Source: an uncultured Bacteroidota bacterium (GTDB taxonomy: Bacteria > Bacteroidota > Bacteroidia > Flavobacteriales_F > PHOS-HE28). Taken from it: a stretch of 64,000 nucleotides of DNA. The stretch is from assembly GCA_902826215.1 (NCBI GenBank), contig CADEDY010000013.1, positions 18,846-82,845 of the forward strand, read 5' to 3'. A program made the position numbers and the translations under genes. Numbering within the stretch: the stretch's first letter is position 1; each line of letters begins with the position of its first letter. Shown here piece after piece: positions 36,654 through 45,678 of the stretch. The notes under the pieces were generated by a model. It was given only the letters and a program-made list of their open reading frames with translations, did no database searches and was not told where the DNA came from.

Positions 36654-37475
36654 ATGAAACACGCTTACGCTGGAATTCTAGCCCTCGCATTGCCTCTCGG
36701 ACTGGCCGCCCAGACCAATAATTACCCGAACGGATCCACGGTGTCCGACTTCACTGTCACCGATACCCATGGTGTGGTCCATAACCTGAACACGTATGCA
36801 GCCGAAGGCAAATACGTGCTGCTCGACTTCTTCTTCTACGGTTGTCCACCGTGCCAAGCGAACGCCCCGTACTACAGCCAATTGTACCAGACCTATGGCT
36901 GCAACGGCGGCGATCTGATCTGCATCGAGATCAACAACGGCGACGACACCGATGCGGAGAGCGAAGCATTCTCCGAGGACTTCGCGCCGAATTTCGCTCA
37001 CCCACCGGTGGTCGGTGGCCCGAACGGAGATCCGCTTACCGCCGTCTTTGGCGTGAGTGCCTTCCCCACCTTCGCCTTGATCTCGCCGGAGAAGATCATG
37101 ATCAACCACGACATCTATCCGATCTCGAACATGAACACCTTCGTCAACGCGTTCCCACAAGGCAGTGGCATTCAACCCATGGCCTGCGCGGTCGGCATCG
37201 GCGAGAACACCGCTCGTTTCAGCACGTCGGTCTACCCTAGCCCGACCACAGGCCAGCTCTACATGAACCTCGGACTCGAGCAAGCTTCCGAAGTGCAGGT
37301 GAGCGTGATCGACGGTCTCGGTCAAGTGGTGTACAGTAGCAACTTGGGGCGCATTGCCGCAGGTGGCTTGGTACGCACCTTGGACCTGAGCGCTTTAGCC
37401 GATGGCGCATACCTCCTGCGCATCACCACACCGAAATTCGGTGCGAGCACCCAACGGATCATCCTCGCGCGTTGA
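36654..37475 (+). CDS. Secreted TlpA/thioredoxin-like protein with T9SS sorting domain
   Basis: A 273-aa protein with a signal peptide (MKHAYAGILALALPLGLAAQ). A thioredoxin-like domain (residues about 25-170) carries the active-site pair in FFFYGCPPCQANAPYY and the cis-Pro region SAFPTFALI. The C-terminus (VYPSPTTGQLYMNLG ... GAYLLRITTP) is a T9SS type A domain. It is a probable thiol:disulfide oxidoreductase acting outside the cell or on the surface. Extra cysteines (YGCNGGDLICIE, MACAVG) may form structural disulfides. A TAGATTCG box lies about 17-24 bases before the start. A long bidirectional terminator follows. Confidence 0.88.
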   Translation: MKHAYAGILALALPLGLAAQTNNYPNGSTVSDFTVTDTHGVVHNLNTYAAEGKYVLLDFFFYGCPPCQANAPYYSQLYQTYGCNGGDLICIEINNGDDTDAESEAFSEDFAPNFAHPPVVGGPNGDPLTAVFGVSAFPTFALISPEKIMINHDIYPISNMNTFVNAFPQGSGIQPMACAVGIGENTARFSTSVYPSPTTGQLYMNLGLEQASEVQVSVIDGLGQVVYSSNLGRIAAGGLVRTLDLSALADGAYLLRITTPKFGASTQRIILAR

Positions 37476-37490
37476 ACGAAGATCCCACCC

Positions 37491-37537
37491 CTGAAAAGCA
37501 AGAAGCCCTCCGGATCGGAGGGCTTCTTGCTTTTCAG
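37491..37537. terminator. Long perfect bidirectional terminator
   Basis: CTGAAAAGCAAGAAGCCCTC continues into a 22-bp perfectly paired stem around a three-base loop. A-rich/T-rich outer arms (GAAAAGCAAG / CTTGCTTTTC) give U-runs for transcripts from both sides. It sits between the convergent TlpA-like and M1 aminopeptidase genes. Confidence 0.95.
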
Positions 37538-37551
37538 GCACCGTGTCATTC

Positions 37552-39456
37552 TTAGAACGTCACCGGAGGATGGTTGTCCTTCCAGGCTAGAATATCATCG
37601 AGGGTGCGAACAGAGACAGAATGGTAGTTGGGCCTTGCATTCCGATAAATGGTCTGTGCCATGAGTCGTCCTTTCTCGGAATCCAACATGGCCGTGTACA
37701 GTGGCACAAGAAACTTGCGGCGACCGACGGTATTGAGGAATTCATCCATGCGTGCGAAAGCAGGATCATGATCGCTGCGGATGCATTGCTCGAACCAAGC
37801 GGCAAGCACCTCGGCATTGCCGCTCTTGGTGAAACCGAATGCCGCATCGAGCTCGTTCATCTGTTGTTCGGAAAGATCCGCGGGCAGGTGGCGCAGGAAA
37901 TGCATCCACTCGAACGTGCTCCAGGCCTTGGTATCCAGTTGCATGGCAGGCTTGCCGGCGACCCATTGCTCGATCTGGCCTTCCACCTTGGTGAACCGAT
38001 CGCTCTCTGGAATGGGCGCATCGGCAGGCAGTCCTTTGCCATCCACCCAGGCATCTACATCCAAGGTCACGTGGTTCGGCTCCAAAAGATGATCGTTCAA
38101 GTGAGCCAAGAACCGGTCGGTGGTCATGCTCTGGAATGCGAACCGATCGAAGTAATCGCGCAGAAAAGCATCGAACTTGTCCCTGCCCACTTTCGATTCC
38201 AGCAGACGAAGGAAGGCAGCGCCCTTCTCGTAGGCGACCTCGGTCATTCCATCGTCCGGATCCCGACCGGAGAGGTCAAGGCGGAGCTTGGAGTCCTCCG
38301 GATGCTTGCCTTTTGCGATATCGTCCAAGGTCGCCAGCAGGTCTTGACGCCCCAATTGCTGCAACATGCCAGCGTACTCCTCGCCATATAACGCCTCGGA
38401 GATCCTGCTTTCGAAATAGACCGTGAAGCCCTCGTTCAACCAGAAGTCGTTCCAGGTCGCGTTGGTCACCAGGTTGCCGCTCCAGCTGTGTGCCAGTTCG
38501 TGTGCCACGAGAGCGGTAAGGGAGCGATCCCCTGCGATGATGGTGGGTGTCGCAAAGGTCAAGCAGGGATTCTCCATGCCGCCGAACGGGAAGCTCGGTG
38601 GAAGTACGATGAGGTCATACCGCCCCCAGCGATACGGGCCGTAGAGCGCCTCGGCCGCTTTCAGCATGTTCCCGGTGTCCTCGAACTCCCAAGCGGCGCG
38701 CTTCAGCATGCCGCGTTCTGCATACACTCCGGTGCGATCATCGATGGGTGCGAAGTCCAGGTCACCCACGGCAAGCGCGATCAAGTAGGCCGGTATCGGA
38801 TGCTCCATGTGGAAGCTGTAGTTGCCATCGGCACTGCGTTCTTGCGGATTGATGGCGCTCATCACAGCCATCAATTCGGTGGGTACGTTCACCTTCGCAT
38901 CGTAAGTAAAACGGATCCCCGGGCTATCCTGGATCGGGATCCATGTGCGCGATAGAATGGCTTCTCCTTGGGTGAACAGGAAGGGATGGATCTTGTCCGC
39001 CGTTTGCTCTGGCCCCAACCATTGCAAAGCCTTTGCATTCGGACCGGTCCGATACTGAACCGTGATCCGATCGGTGCCCTTCGGGAGTTCAATGGTCAAT
39101 GCGCGACCGATACGCGTGCTGTCACCCATATTGAACTTCAATTCCTGTGTCGAGCCGTCGGTCACCTTCTCCACTTCGAGATCGTCGGTGTCGAGAATGA
39201 TCCGATCACCGTGCGGAACTGCGATGTCGTAGCTCGCAGTACCGGATATCCGCTTGGCGTTCATGTCCACCTTGATATCGAGATCCAGATGGGTGATCAC
39301 CGCATCGGATGGGCGGGCGTGGCTGTGTGTATCCATGACGATCGAAGAACGTTCGGGTCCATCAACTTGCTCCTCAGACCCATCTGACGGTTCAGTTCCG
39401 CAGGACATCAAGGACGAAATGAGAATGGCGAACGCTGGCGTAAGAGGCTTGAACAT
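37552..39456 (-). CDS. M1-family aminopeptidase lipoprotein (LTA4-hydrolase-like)
   Basis: About 634 aa. The ATG at 39456 gives a lipoprotein signal (MFKPLTPAFAILISSLMSCG; lipobox LMSC), so it is membrane-tethered. M1 motifs: GGMENPCLTF (exopeptidase GxMEN) and HELAHSWSGN with zinc-ligand Glu in DFWLNEGFTVYFE (HExxH-x18-E). An all-helical C-terminal domain (from about residue 480) matches leukotriene-A4-hydrolase-type bacterial aminopeptidases. It removes N-terminal residues from peptides, presumably outside the inner membrane. TACATTTG 24 bases upstream is a probable promoter. It is distinct from the M1 domain fused to the ABC permease. Confidence 0.93.
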   Translation of the reverse strand: MFKPLTPAFAILISSLMSCGTEPSDGSEEQVDGPERSSIVMDTHSHARPSDAVITHLDLDIKVDMNAKRISGTASYDIAVPHGDRIILDTDDLEVEKVTDGSTQELKFNMGDSTRIGRALTIELPKGTDRITVQYRTGPNAKALQWLGPEQTADKIHPFLFTQGEAILSRTWIPIQDSPGIRFTYDAKVNVPTELMAVMSAINPQERSADGNYSFHMEHPIPAYLIALAVGDLDFAPIDDRTGVYAERGMLKRAAWEFEDTGNMLKAAEALYGPYRWGRYDLIVLPPSFPFGGMENPCLTFATPTIIAGDRSLTALVAHELAHSWSGNLVTNATWNDFWLNEGFTVYFESRISEALYGEEYAGMLQQLGRQDLLATLDDIAKGKHPEDSKLRLDLSGRDPDDGMTEVAYEKGAAFLRLLESKVGRDKFDAFLRDYFDRFAFQSMTTDRFLAHLNDHLLEPNHVTLDVDAWVDGKGLPADAPIPESDRFTKVEGQIEQWVAGKPAMQLDTKAWSTFEWMHFLRHLPADLSEQQMNELDAAFGFTKSGNAEVLAAWFEQCIRSDHDPAFARMDEFLNTVGRRKFLVPLYTAMLDSEKGRLMAQTIYRNARPNYHSVSVRTLDDILAWKDNHPPVTF

Positions 39457-39478
39457 TTCAATTCGGGAGAGCGGTGCG

Positions 39479-39486
39479 CAAATGTA
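39479..39486 (-). promoter_or_regulatory. -7 box for the M1 aminopeptidase
   Basis: Read leftward the sequence is TACATTTG, an exact TAnnTTTG match, 23-30 bases before the ATG at 39456. Confidence 0.6.
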
Positions 39487-39610
39487 GGCCGCATGAAAAG
39501 ACGAGACCTGCTCGGGATCCTGGATAATGCAGTGCCCGACCGTGCCACTCAACGAGCGATCGCTAACGATCTTCGAAGGATTCTTCCAATTCCGGTGTTC
39601 TTCCCTTTGT

Positions 39611-39618
39611 TACATTTG
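39611..39618 (+). promoter_or_regulatory. -7 box for tRNA-Pro
   Basis: TACATTTG, an exact TAnnTTTG match, about 68-75 bases before the mature tRNA-Pro. The spacing suggests a short 5' leader removed by RNase P. Confidence 0.55.
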
Positions 39619-39685
39619 CCGCCCCTAGGGTTGAACGCAGACCCGGTTGAACAACAAGTTCATCGAATTGCGGGACAAGGAATTT

Positions 39686-39759
39686 CGGGGTGTAGCGCAG
39701 CCCGGTAGCGCACTTGCATGGGGTGCAAGGGGTCGCTGGTTCGAGTCCAGTCACCCCGA
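39686..39759 (+). tRNA. tRNA-Pro (anticodon GGG)
   Basis: A 74-base cloverleaf without encoded CCA. The acceptor CGGGGTG pairs with CACCCCG. The anticodon stem CTTGC/GCAAG closes the loop ATGGGGT with anticodon GGG. The T arm is GCTGG-TTCGAGT-CCAGT. It is followed by a terminator. Confidence 0.95.
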
Positions 39760-39768
39760 CTGGTAAAT

Positions 39769-39797
39769 GAAGCCGTCTCCAACTGGGACGGCTTCTT
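39769..39797 (+). terminator. Terminator after tRNA-Pro
   Basis: GAAGCCGTC, a nine-base loop, then GACGGCTTC forms a 9-bp perfect stem with TT following. Confidence 0.8.
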
Positions 39798-39823
39798 CAG
39801 TTTCCGTCCTTGGATCGCCTGCG

Positions 39824-39925
39824 CTACTTGCCGGCGAACGTGCAAATGATCGCGAAGAGCAGAATTCCTGCGTAAATGGCGATGGTCATGAGACCTGGGC
39901 TGTACTTGCGTAGAATGGTTTGCAT
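39824..39925 (-). CDS. Putative 33-aa membrane peptide
   Basis: Read leftward from the ATG at 39925: MQTILRKYSPGLMTIAIYAG then ILLFAIICTFAGK. One hydrophobic helix with a basic N-terminus and a terminal Lys is a plausible tiny inner-membrane protein. No family was recognised and there is no clear ribosome-binding site, so it may be spurious. The helix composition and the complete frame bounded by tRNA-Pro's terminator argue for a real gene. Confidence 0.4.
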   Translation of the reverse strand: MQTILRKYSPGLMTIAIYAGILLFAIICTFAGK

Positions 39926-40090
39926 GGCTGGTAAGAGTTGCAACAAAGATCCAGCGCGAACGCTACGACAACTTCACGCGAATGCGAATTCCAGTGACAT
40001 TCGATCAACATGCGAATGTGGAAGGCACGCACATGGGACGAACGGCTGAACCAATTGGACGAACGGCGTGTTCCACCCATTCTTGACCGA

Positions 40091-40098
40091 TAGTTTTG
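40091..40098 (+). promoter_or_regulatory. -7 box for TonB receptor gene
   Basis: TAGTTTTG, an exact TAnnTTTG match, 18-25 bases before the ATG at 40116. Confidence 0.6.
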
Positions 40099-40115
40099 CC
40101 GCCCGAACACCATCG

Positions 40116-42518
40116 ATGCTGCGCCCACTCCTCTTTCTCTTCGCCTTCTTCTCGTTTGCCTTGCTAAACGGACAGGGAAATCTCACCGTGAGCGGTTACG
40201 TGAAGGATGCCGCTACCGGCGAGACGTTGATCGGTGCCAACGTGTATGTGAAGGAGACCATGAAGGGCACGGCCACCAACACCTTCGGCTACTTCGCACT
40301 GAACCTGTCACCCGGTCCGCACACTGTTGTGATGAGCTTCATCGGATATGAGGATGATGAGCGCGTGATCGACCTGACGAAGGATATGGTGATCACCTTC
40401 GAGGCCCGCACCAAGGCGATCGTGGCCAAGGAGTTCGAAGTGCTGGGAAAAAAGGCAGCCAACACCGAAAGCACTCAGATGGGTGTGATGGACATTGATG
40501 TGCAGAAATTGAGCACGCTCCCTGCACTGCTCGGCGAGGTGGATATCCTGAAGACGCTCCAGTTCCTGCCCGGTGTGGCCAGCAACGGCGAAGGGAACAG
40601 TGGTTTCTACGTGCGCGGCGGCGGCCCGGACCAGAACTTGATCCTCTTGGACAACGCAACCGTTTACAACGCGAGCCACCTCTTCGGCTTCTTCAGCGTT
40701 TTCAACGCCGATGCGGTGAAGAACATCGAATTGATCAAAGGAGGTATGCCTGCGCTTTATGGTGGTCGCGCGAGCAGCGTGCTGGACATCACCATGAAGG
40801 ACGGCAACAACAAAGGACTGCACGGTCAAGGTGGCATTGGTCTCATCAGCAGTCGACTTACGCTGGAAGGACCGATCATCAAGGATAAGGGCTCCTTCAT
40901 CCTGAGCGCGCGCCGCACTTACATCGACGTGCTCACCAAACCCTTTCTCAACCCGGAAGGTGCTTTCGCGGGCAGCGGCTACTATTTCTATGACGTCAAT
41001 GCCAAAGCCAACTACCGCCTCAGCGACAAAGACCGTTTCTTCCTGAGCGGCTACTTCGGTCGCGATGTATTTACCCTGTCGGGAAGTGAACCCGGCAGCC
41101 CGGACTTCCGCATTCCTTGGGGCAATGCCACCTTGAGCGCGCGTTGGAATCACGTCTTCGGCCCCAAGCTGTTCCTAAACACCACGGCCATCTACAGTGA
41201 TTATCAGTTCAGCTTCAAGGGCGGCCAGGACGATTTCAAATTCGGCTTGAGCAGCGGTATCAAGGACTATGGCCTCAAGGTGGACTTCAGCCAGTACCCG
41301 CACATCCGCCACGAGTTGAAGTACGGGCTTCAATACACCTACCACATCTACACACCAAGTACCGTGGACGTGGAGAGTGGCGACACCGAGTTCGCGATCG
41401 ACACACCGTCGAAACTGAATGCGCACGAAGGTGCACTCTACTTCCAGGATGACTACAGCGTGACGGATCGGTTGCGTGTGAACCTTGGCGTGCGCCTCTC
41501 CTACTTCGCTCATGTGGGTTCGTTCAAAGAATACCTGCTGGATGAGAATGGCAATTCCATTGGAACGAAGGACATCCCTGCAGGTAAGAAGATCAAGGAT
41601 TACGCTGGTTTGGAACCACGCATCTCCGCACGCTACACCCTTGGACCGAACAGCAGCGTGAAGGCCAGCTTCAACCGGAACATGCAGTACGTGCACCTCG
41701 CTAGTTTCAGTTCTGTCGGCCTCCCCACCGATGTATGGATACCGAGCGGCACCAATGTGAAACCCCAGATCGGCCTGCAATATGCCGTAGGCTACTTCCG
41801 CGACTTCTTCGACCGCAAATACGAGGGTAGCGTCGAAGTGTACTACAAGGACATGCTCAACCAGATCGAGTATGCCGAGGGCACACAGCCACAGGATGGT
41901 GGTAACACGAACTACGATGCCAACCTCGTCTTCGGCAAGGGCTGGAGCTACGGTGCGGAATTCTTCCTGAAACGTCGCTTGGGCAAGTTCACCGGATGGG
42001 TGGGTTATACATGGAGCAAGACCATGCGCCAATTCCCCGATGTGAACCAAGGCCGGGAATTCCCGAGCCGCTGGGACCGTCGCCACGACCTTAGCTTGGT
42101 GGGCGGCTATGATCTCAACGACCGTTGGACCTTCGGTGCCACTTTCGTGTACAGCACCGGCCAAGCCACCACCCTGCCTGTGCAACGGTACTGGATCGAA
42201 GGACGCGTCGTCAGCCAGTTCAGTGAGCGCAACGGCTTCCGCATGGCGCCGTACCATCGCTTGGACTTCGCTGCAACCTTGAAGAACAAACCGACCAAGC
42301 AGGTCACGAACAAGGGCACGGGCGAGACCACCACCGTGGAGCGCAAGTACCGCAGCAGTTGGACCTTCGCTGTGTACAACGCCTACAACCGGGCCAACCC
42401 GTACTTCTATTACTTCACCACGGAAGGCACGGCCGGCGGGGGCGATCTGCGGCCCGTGGCCAAGCAAGTATCGTTGTTCAGCATTCTACCTTCCGTTACA
42501 TGGAACTTCCACTTCTGA
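40116..42518 (+). CDS. TonB-dependent outer-membrane receptor with N-terminal CarboxypepD-like domain
   Basis: An 800-aa protein (start 40116, signal MLRPLLFLFAFFSFALLNGQ). Residues about 20-105 are the carboxypeptidase-regulatory-like beta-sandwich common in Bacteroidota (VSGYVKDAATGETLIGANVY). Next is the plug domain (LPGVASNGEGNSGFYVRGGG, LIKGGMPALYGGRASSVLDI). The rest is a 22-strand-type barrel ending in aromatic F (SVTWNFHF). It imports a substrate across the outer membrane using TonB energy. The next gene starts one base inside its stop (TGATG) and encodes a DUF4249 lipoprotein, a standard partner. The substrate cannot be told. Confidence 0.95.
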   Translation: MLRPLLFLFAFFSFALLNGQGNLTVSGYVKDAATGETLIGANVYVKETMKGTATNTFGYFALNLSPGPHTVVMSFIGYEDDERVIDLTKDMVITFEARTKAIVAKEFEVLGKKAANTESTQMGVMDIDVQKLSTLPALLGEVDILKTLQFLPGVASNGEGNSGFYVRGGGPDQNLILLDNATVYNASHLFGFFSVFNADAVKNIELIKGGMPALYGGRASSVLDITMKDGNNKGLHGQGGIGLISSRLTLEGPIIKDKGSFILSARRTYIDVLTKPFLNPEGAFAGSGYYFYDVNAKANYRLSDKDRFFLSGYFGRDVFTLSGSEPGSPDFRIPWGNATLSARWNHVFGPKLFLNTTAIYSDYQFSFKGGQDDFKFGLSSGIKDYGLKVDFSQYPHIRHELKYGLQYTYHIYTPSTVDVESGDTEFAIDTPSKLNAHEGALYFQDDYSVTDRLRVNLGVRLSYFAHVGSFKEYLLDENGNSIGTKDIPAGKKIKDYAGLEPRISARYTLGPNSSVKASFNRNMQYVHLASFSSVGLPTDVWIPSGTNVKPQIGLQYAVGYFRDFFDRKYEGSVEVYYKDMLNQIEYAEGTQPQDGGNTNYDANLVFGKGWSYGAEFFLKRRLGKFTGWVGYTWSKTMRQFPDVNQGREFPSRWDRRHDLSLVGGYDLNDRWTFGATFVYSTGQATTLPVQRYWIEGRVVSQFSERNGFRMAPYHRLDFAATLKNKPTKQVTNKGTGETTTVERKYRSSWTFAVYNAYNRANPYFYYFTTEGTAGGGDLRPVAKQVSLFSILPSVTWNFHF

Positions 42519-43483
42519 TGGTACGTCGAACTTCCCTTTTCGTCCTCTTCGCCACTGTGCTGCTCACAGCCTGCGAGAAGGAGATCACCGTGGACCTGCC
42601 GGATGTCCCTGAACGCTTGGTGGTGGAGGGCTCCATCGAACCAGGACTGCCTCCCTTCGTGATCCTTACGCGCACCCAAGGCTATTTCGAGTCGGCCGAC
42701 TACAGCTCGCTTTCCAGCATCTACGTGCGCAACGCTGTCGTTACGGTGGACAATGGCAGCGGTCCCATCCCGCTCGACCTGCTTTGCACCGATGCGCTCA
42801 CAGACGAACAGCGTGCGCTCTTTGCCGAGATCACCGGACTGGACCCCGAACTGCTGAGCAACGTGGATATTTGCGTGTATACCACGGCCAATACTGCACT
42901 CTTCGGCGAAGTGGGCCGGACGTACGGTCTCCGCATCGAAGCGGAAGGCAAGGTGCTCACCAGTGTTACCACGATACCCAACCCGGTGCCTTTGGATTCC
43001 GTTTGGTTCAAACTCGCCTTGCAGCGGCCGGATGACGACTCCTTGGGATTCGCATGGGCACGCATCAGCGACCCGGATACCATGGGAAACTACTACCGTT
43101 GGATGGCCCGCCGCATCAGCCACGACGCAGATGGCAATGTCGAAGACCCCACTTTCATTTCACCACTAGGCACCACCTTCGCCGACAAGTATGTGAACGG
43201 ACTCACTTTTGACTTCAATGTGATACGAGGTCGGCAGTTCTACAGCGATGCACCGGAGGACAACAACGAAGAAGCAGGCTTCTTCAAGGTCGGTGATACC
43301 ATCGCTGTGAAGTTCGTGAGCATCGGGTTCAACGAGCATGAGTTCTACACCAGCTACGATGAGAATGTCGGCAGCGGTGGCGACCTCTTCGGCACACCCG
43401 TGAATGCGCGCTCCAACATCGAAGGTGGCCTCGGTATCTGGGCCGGCTGGGGGGTGTATGCCGATACGATCGTTTGCCAGTAG
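42518..43483 (+). CDS. DUF4249 lipoprotein, TonB-receptor partner
   Basis: A 321-aa protein starting at the ATG at 42518, which overlaps the receptor stop by one base. The lipoprotein signal (VRRTSLFVLFATVLLTAC, lipobox LTAC) is followed by the family opening CEKEITVDLPDVPERLVVEG. DUF4249 proteins are beta-rich outer-membrane lipoproteins encoded directly after a class of TonB receptors. They probably form the extracellular lid or a substrate-capturing subunit. The ligand is unknown. Confidence 0.93.
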   Translation: MVRRTSLFVLFATVLLTACEKEITVDLPDVPERLVVEGSIEPGLPPFVILTRTQGYFESADYSSLSSIYVRNAVVTVDNGSGPIPLDLLCTDALTDEQRALFAEITGLDPELLSNVDICVYTTANTALFGEVGRTYGLRIEAEGKVLTSVTTIPNPVPLDSVWFKLALQRPDDDSLGFAWARISDPDTMGNYYRWMARRISHDADGNVEDPTFISPLGTTFADKYVNGLTFDFNVIRGRQFYSDAPEDNNEEAGFFKVGDTIAVKFVSIGFNEHEFYTSYDENVGSGGDLFGTPVNARSNIEGGLGIWAGWGVYADTIVCQ

Positions 43484-43635
43484 GGTCCTTTGGCTTTCAG
43501 GCCTGTTTCGGATCGTGAAGCGTTGATCTCCATGTCGGGGTCATCCGATCACGGGTACGCACTAGGCATGCCCTATTGGAAATGATTTCTGACGAACGTC
43601 AGGCCATGAGGTTCTGAGCGACCAGTCGCGCACGG

Positions 43636-43643
43636 TACCTTTG
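43636..43643 (+). promoter_or_regulatory. -7 box for trxB
   Basis: TACCTTTG, an exact TAnnTTTG match, 15-22 bases before the trxB ATG, so the transcript leader is very short. Confidence 0.65.
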
Positions 43644-43657
43644 CGACCTTCAAAAAC

Positions 43658-44608
43658 ATGAGCACTACACCTGAACACGTCAAGTGCCTGATCATCGGAT
43701 CAGGTCCTGCTGGATATTCTGCTGCCATCTACGCCGCACGCGCGGACATGAAACCCTTGATGATCGAAGGCCCATTGCCCGGTGGCCAGTTGACGCAGAC
43801 CACCGAAGTGGACAACTATCCCGGTTATCCGAAAGGTCGCACCGGTCCCGACATGATGAACGACCTGCGCGAGCAGGCCTTGCGATTCGAGACGGACGTG
43901 CGCCACGGCTGGGTCACCAAGGTTGATCTCAGTGGCCCTGTTCATAAGGTGTGGGTGGATGAGAAGACCGAGATCCATGCCGATACCGTGATCATCAGTA
44001 CGGGTGCCAGCGCGAAATGGCTGGGGCTTCCCAACGAGATCCGCCTGCGCGATATCGGTGGTGGTGTGACCGCTTGCGCCGTATGTGATGGCTTCTTCTA
44101 CAAAGGACAGAATGTGGTGCTCGTTGGAGCCGGTGATTCCGCCTGCGAAGAGGCCACCTACCTCGCGAAGCTTTGCCCCAAAGTGTACATGCTCGTGCGC
44201 AAGGATGAGTTCCGCGCCAGCAAGGCCATGGTGCACCGTGTGCAGAACACGCCCAACATCGAAGTGCTTTTCAACACAGAGGTCAAGGATGTGCTCGGCG
44301 CGAACACCGTGGAAGCCGTGCTCACCGTGAACAATAAGACCAGCGAAGAGCGCAAGCTGGATGTCACCGGCCTCTTCATCGCCATCGGCCACACGCCTGC
44401 CACCGAGATCTTCAAAGGACAGTTGGATATGGATGATGCCGGCTACTTGAAGCACGATGCGGATCGCACAAGCACCAAGATCCCAGGTGTATTCGTTGCT
44501 GGCGATGCCGCAGACAAGGTGTACCGCCAAGCCGTCACCAGTGCGGGTAGCGGTTGCATGGCTGCTTTGGATGCGGAACGGTGGCTGGCCGCGCAGGGGA
44601 AGCATTGA
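43658..44608 (+). CDS. trxB: Thioredoxin-disulfide reductase
   Basis: A 316-aa flavoenzyme that passes electrons from NADPH to thioredoxin in the cytoplasm. Motifs in order: FAD-binding IIGSGPAGYSAAIYAARA (residues about 11-28); TQTTEVDNYPG; redox pair CAVCDGFFY; NADPH-binding LVGAGDSACEEATYL; and the C-terminal FAD motif IPGVFVAGDAADKVYRQ. The length is standard. It is probably monocistronic. Confidence 0.97.
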   Translation: MSTTPEHVKCLIIGSGPAGYSAAIYAARADMKPLMIEGPLPGGQLTQTTEVDNYPGYPKGRTGPDMMNDLREQALRFETDVRHGWVTKVDLSGPVHKVWVDEKTEIHADTVIISTGASAKWLGLPNEIRLRDIGGGVTACAVCDGFFYKGQNVVLVGAGDSACEEATYLAKLCPKVYMLVRKDEFRASKAMVHRVQNTPNIEVLFNTEVKDVLGANTVEAVLTVNNKTSEERKLDVTGLFIAIGHTPATEIFKGQLDMDDAGYLKHDADRTSTKIPGVFVAGDAADKVYRQAVTSAGSGCMAALDAERWLAAQGKH

Positions 44609-44884
44609 TGTGACCTCGGCTGGTCAAAGCGCCCGTTCATCCTTGCTTGATCGAGCTCCTTGCCTTATCAATTGCTTGGACAAGTGATCGTCATCGCTAT
44701 TGTCAGGAGCGGCCTGTTATGAATGGAACGGCTGGTTCGGATCGCCGCAACAACCTATGATTGCGCATTGGCTGTAGGGCTCGCGCCATGGTCTCTCCAC
44801 GTATCATGCAACTGATGATCGACAGTTACTTGTCAGAAGCTGATCGTAACTTGTACCATCACCTTGCCCGGACCATTGAGCCCA

Positions 44885-45592
44885 ATGCAACGCCACTTCA
44901 AGAAGTTACTGATCGGCAAGGGGCGCACCGAGGATGTGCCGCGAAGGAGCGTGATAGAACGACGTTGGGAGAACATCACCGCGATCTGGAACAATGAGTT
45001 CGACGAGGACTCGGGGCTGGAGAAAGTGGTGCGGTTGGCACTCGCTGCCTCACAATTCCTCTTTCCGGGCATGTACATCCGGCAGCTGTTCTGGCGCCGC
45101 GGTCCACAATCCCAGGACCTCGCCACGGAAGTATTCGTTCTATTGAAGACGACCTTCCCTGCTGTCGCACTTCATCAAGGGTGGGAGCATCAACCGATCG
45201 TCCTCTTCCTCGTGGTTTGGTTCATGTTGGAAACGGTCATCTACATCCCAACGCTCATCTTCGCTTCAGACACCTTCTCCAGCCCACGCTCCTATCGACG
45301 TTCGCAGATCCTCATCCTCCTCAACTATGTGGAAGTGGTCTTCACCTTCGGGGTGATCTACGCCAGCGGGAACTACCTGAACAAGGCATTCACCCATTGG
45401 GCCGATCCGATCTATTTCAGCTTCGTCACCAACAGCACCATCGGTTTCGGTGAGTACTTTCCTGTCACCCCGATGGGCAAGGCGATCGTGTGCTTGCAGT
45501 CGCTCTTCTATTTGAGCTATATCGTGCTCTTCATCAACTTCTTCACGGTGGGTCGGCAGCGCGGATACTTCTCAGGACGTGGAACCGAATGA
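44885..45592 (+). CDS. Ion-channel (two-pore-domain type K+ channel-like) protein
   Basis: About 235 aa (ATG at 44885; a TTG seven codons earlier is possible). Hydrophobic segments include IVLFLVVWFMLETVIYIPTL and ILILLNYVEVVFTFGVIYA. Then comes a pore helix and filter FVTNSTIGFGEYFPVTPMGK and a final helix (SLFYLSYIVLFINFFTV). The TIGFGE filter aligns with the potassium-channel TVGYGD signature but is altered at three positions. Family: Ion_trans_2-like. Selectivity may be relaxed (inference). The basic N-terminus is cytoplasmic. Confidence 0.8.
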   Translation: MQRHFKKLLIGKGRTEDVPRRSVIERRWENITAIWNNEFDEDSGLEKVVRLALAASQFLFPGMYIRQLFWRRGPQSQDLATEVFVLLKTTFPAVALHQGWEHQPIVLFLVVWFMLETVIYIPTLIFASDTFSSPRSYRRSQILILLNYVEVVFTFGVIYASGNYLNKAFTHWADPIYFSFVTNSTIGFGEYFPVTPMGKAIVCLQSLFYLSYIVLFINFFTVGRQRGYFSGRGTE

Positions 45593-45678
45593 AATGCACC
45601 AACCCAGCTATTCATCCTGTTCGTTCATCCAGCAACTCCCATTGAGCGCATGATCGATCACTGGGTTCGCCTCACACA

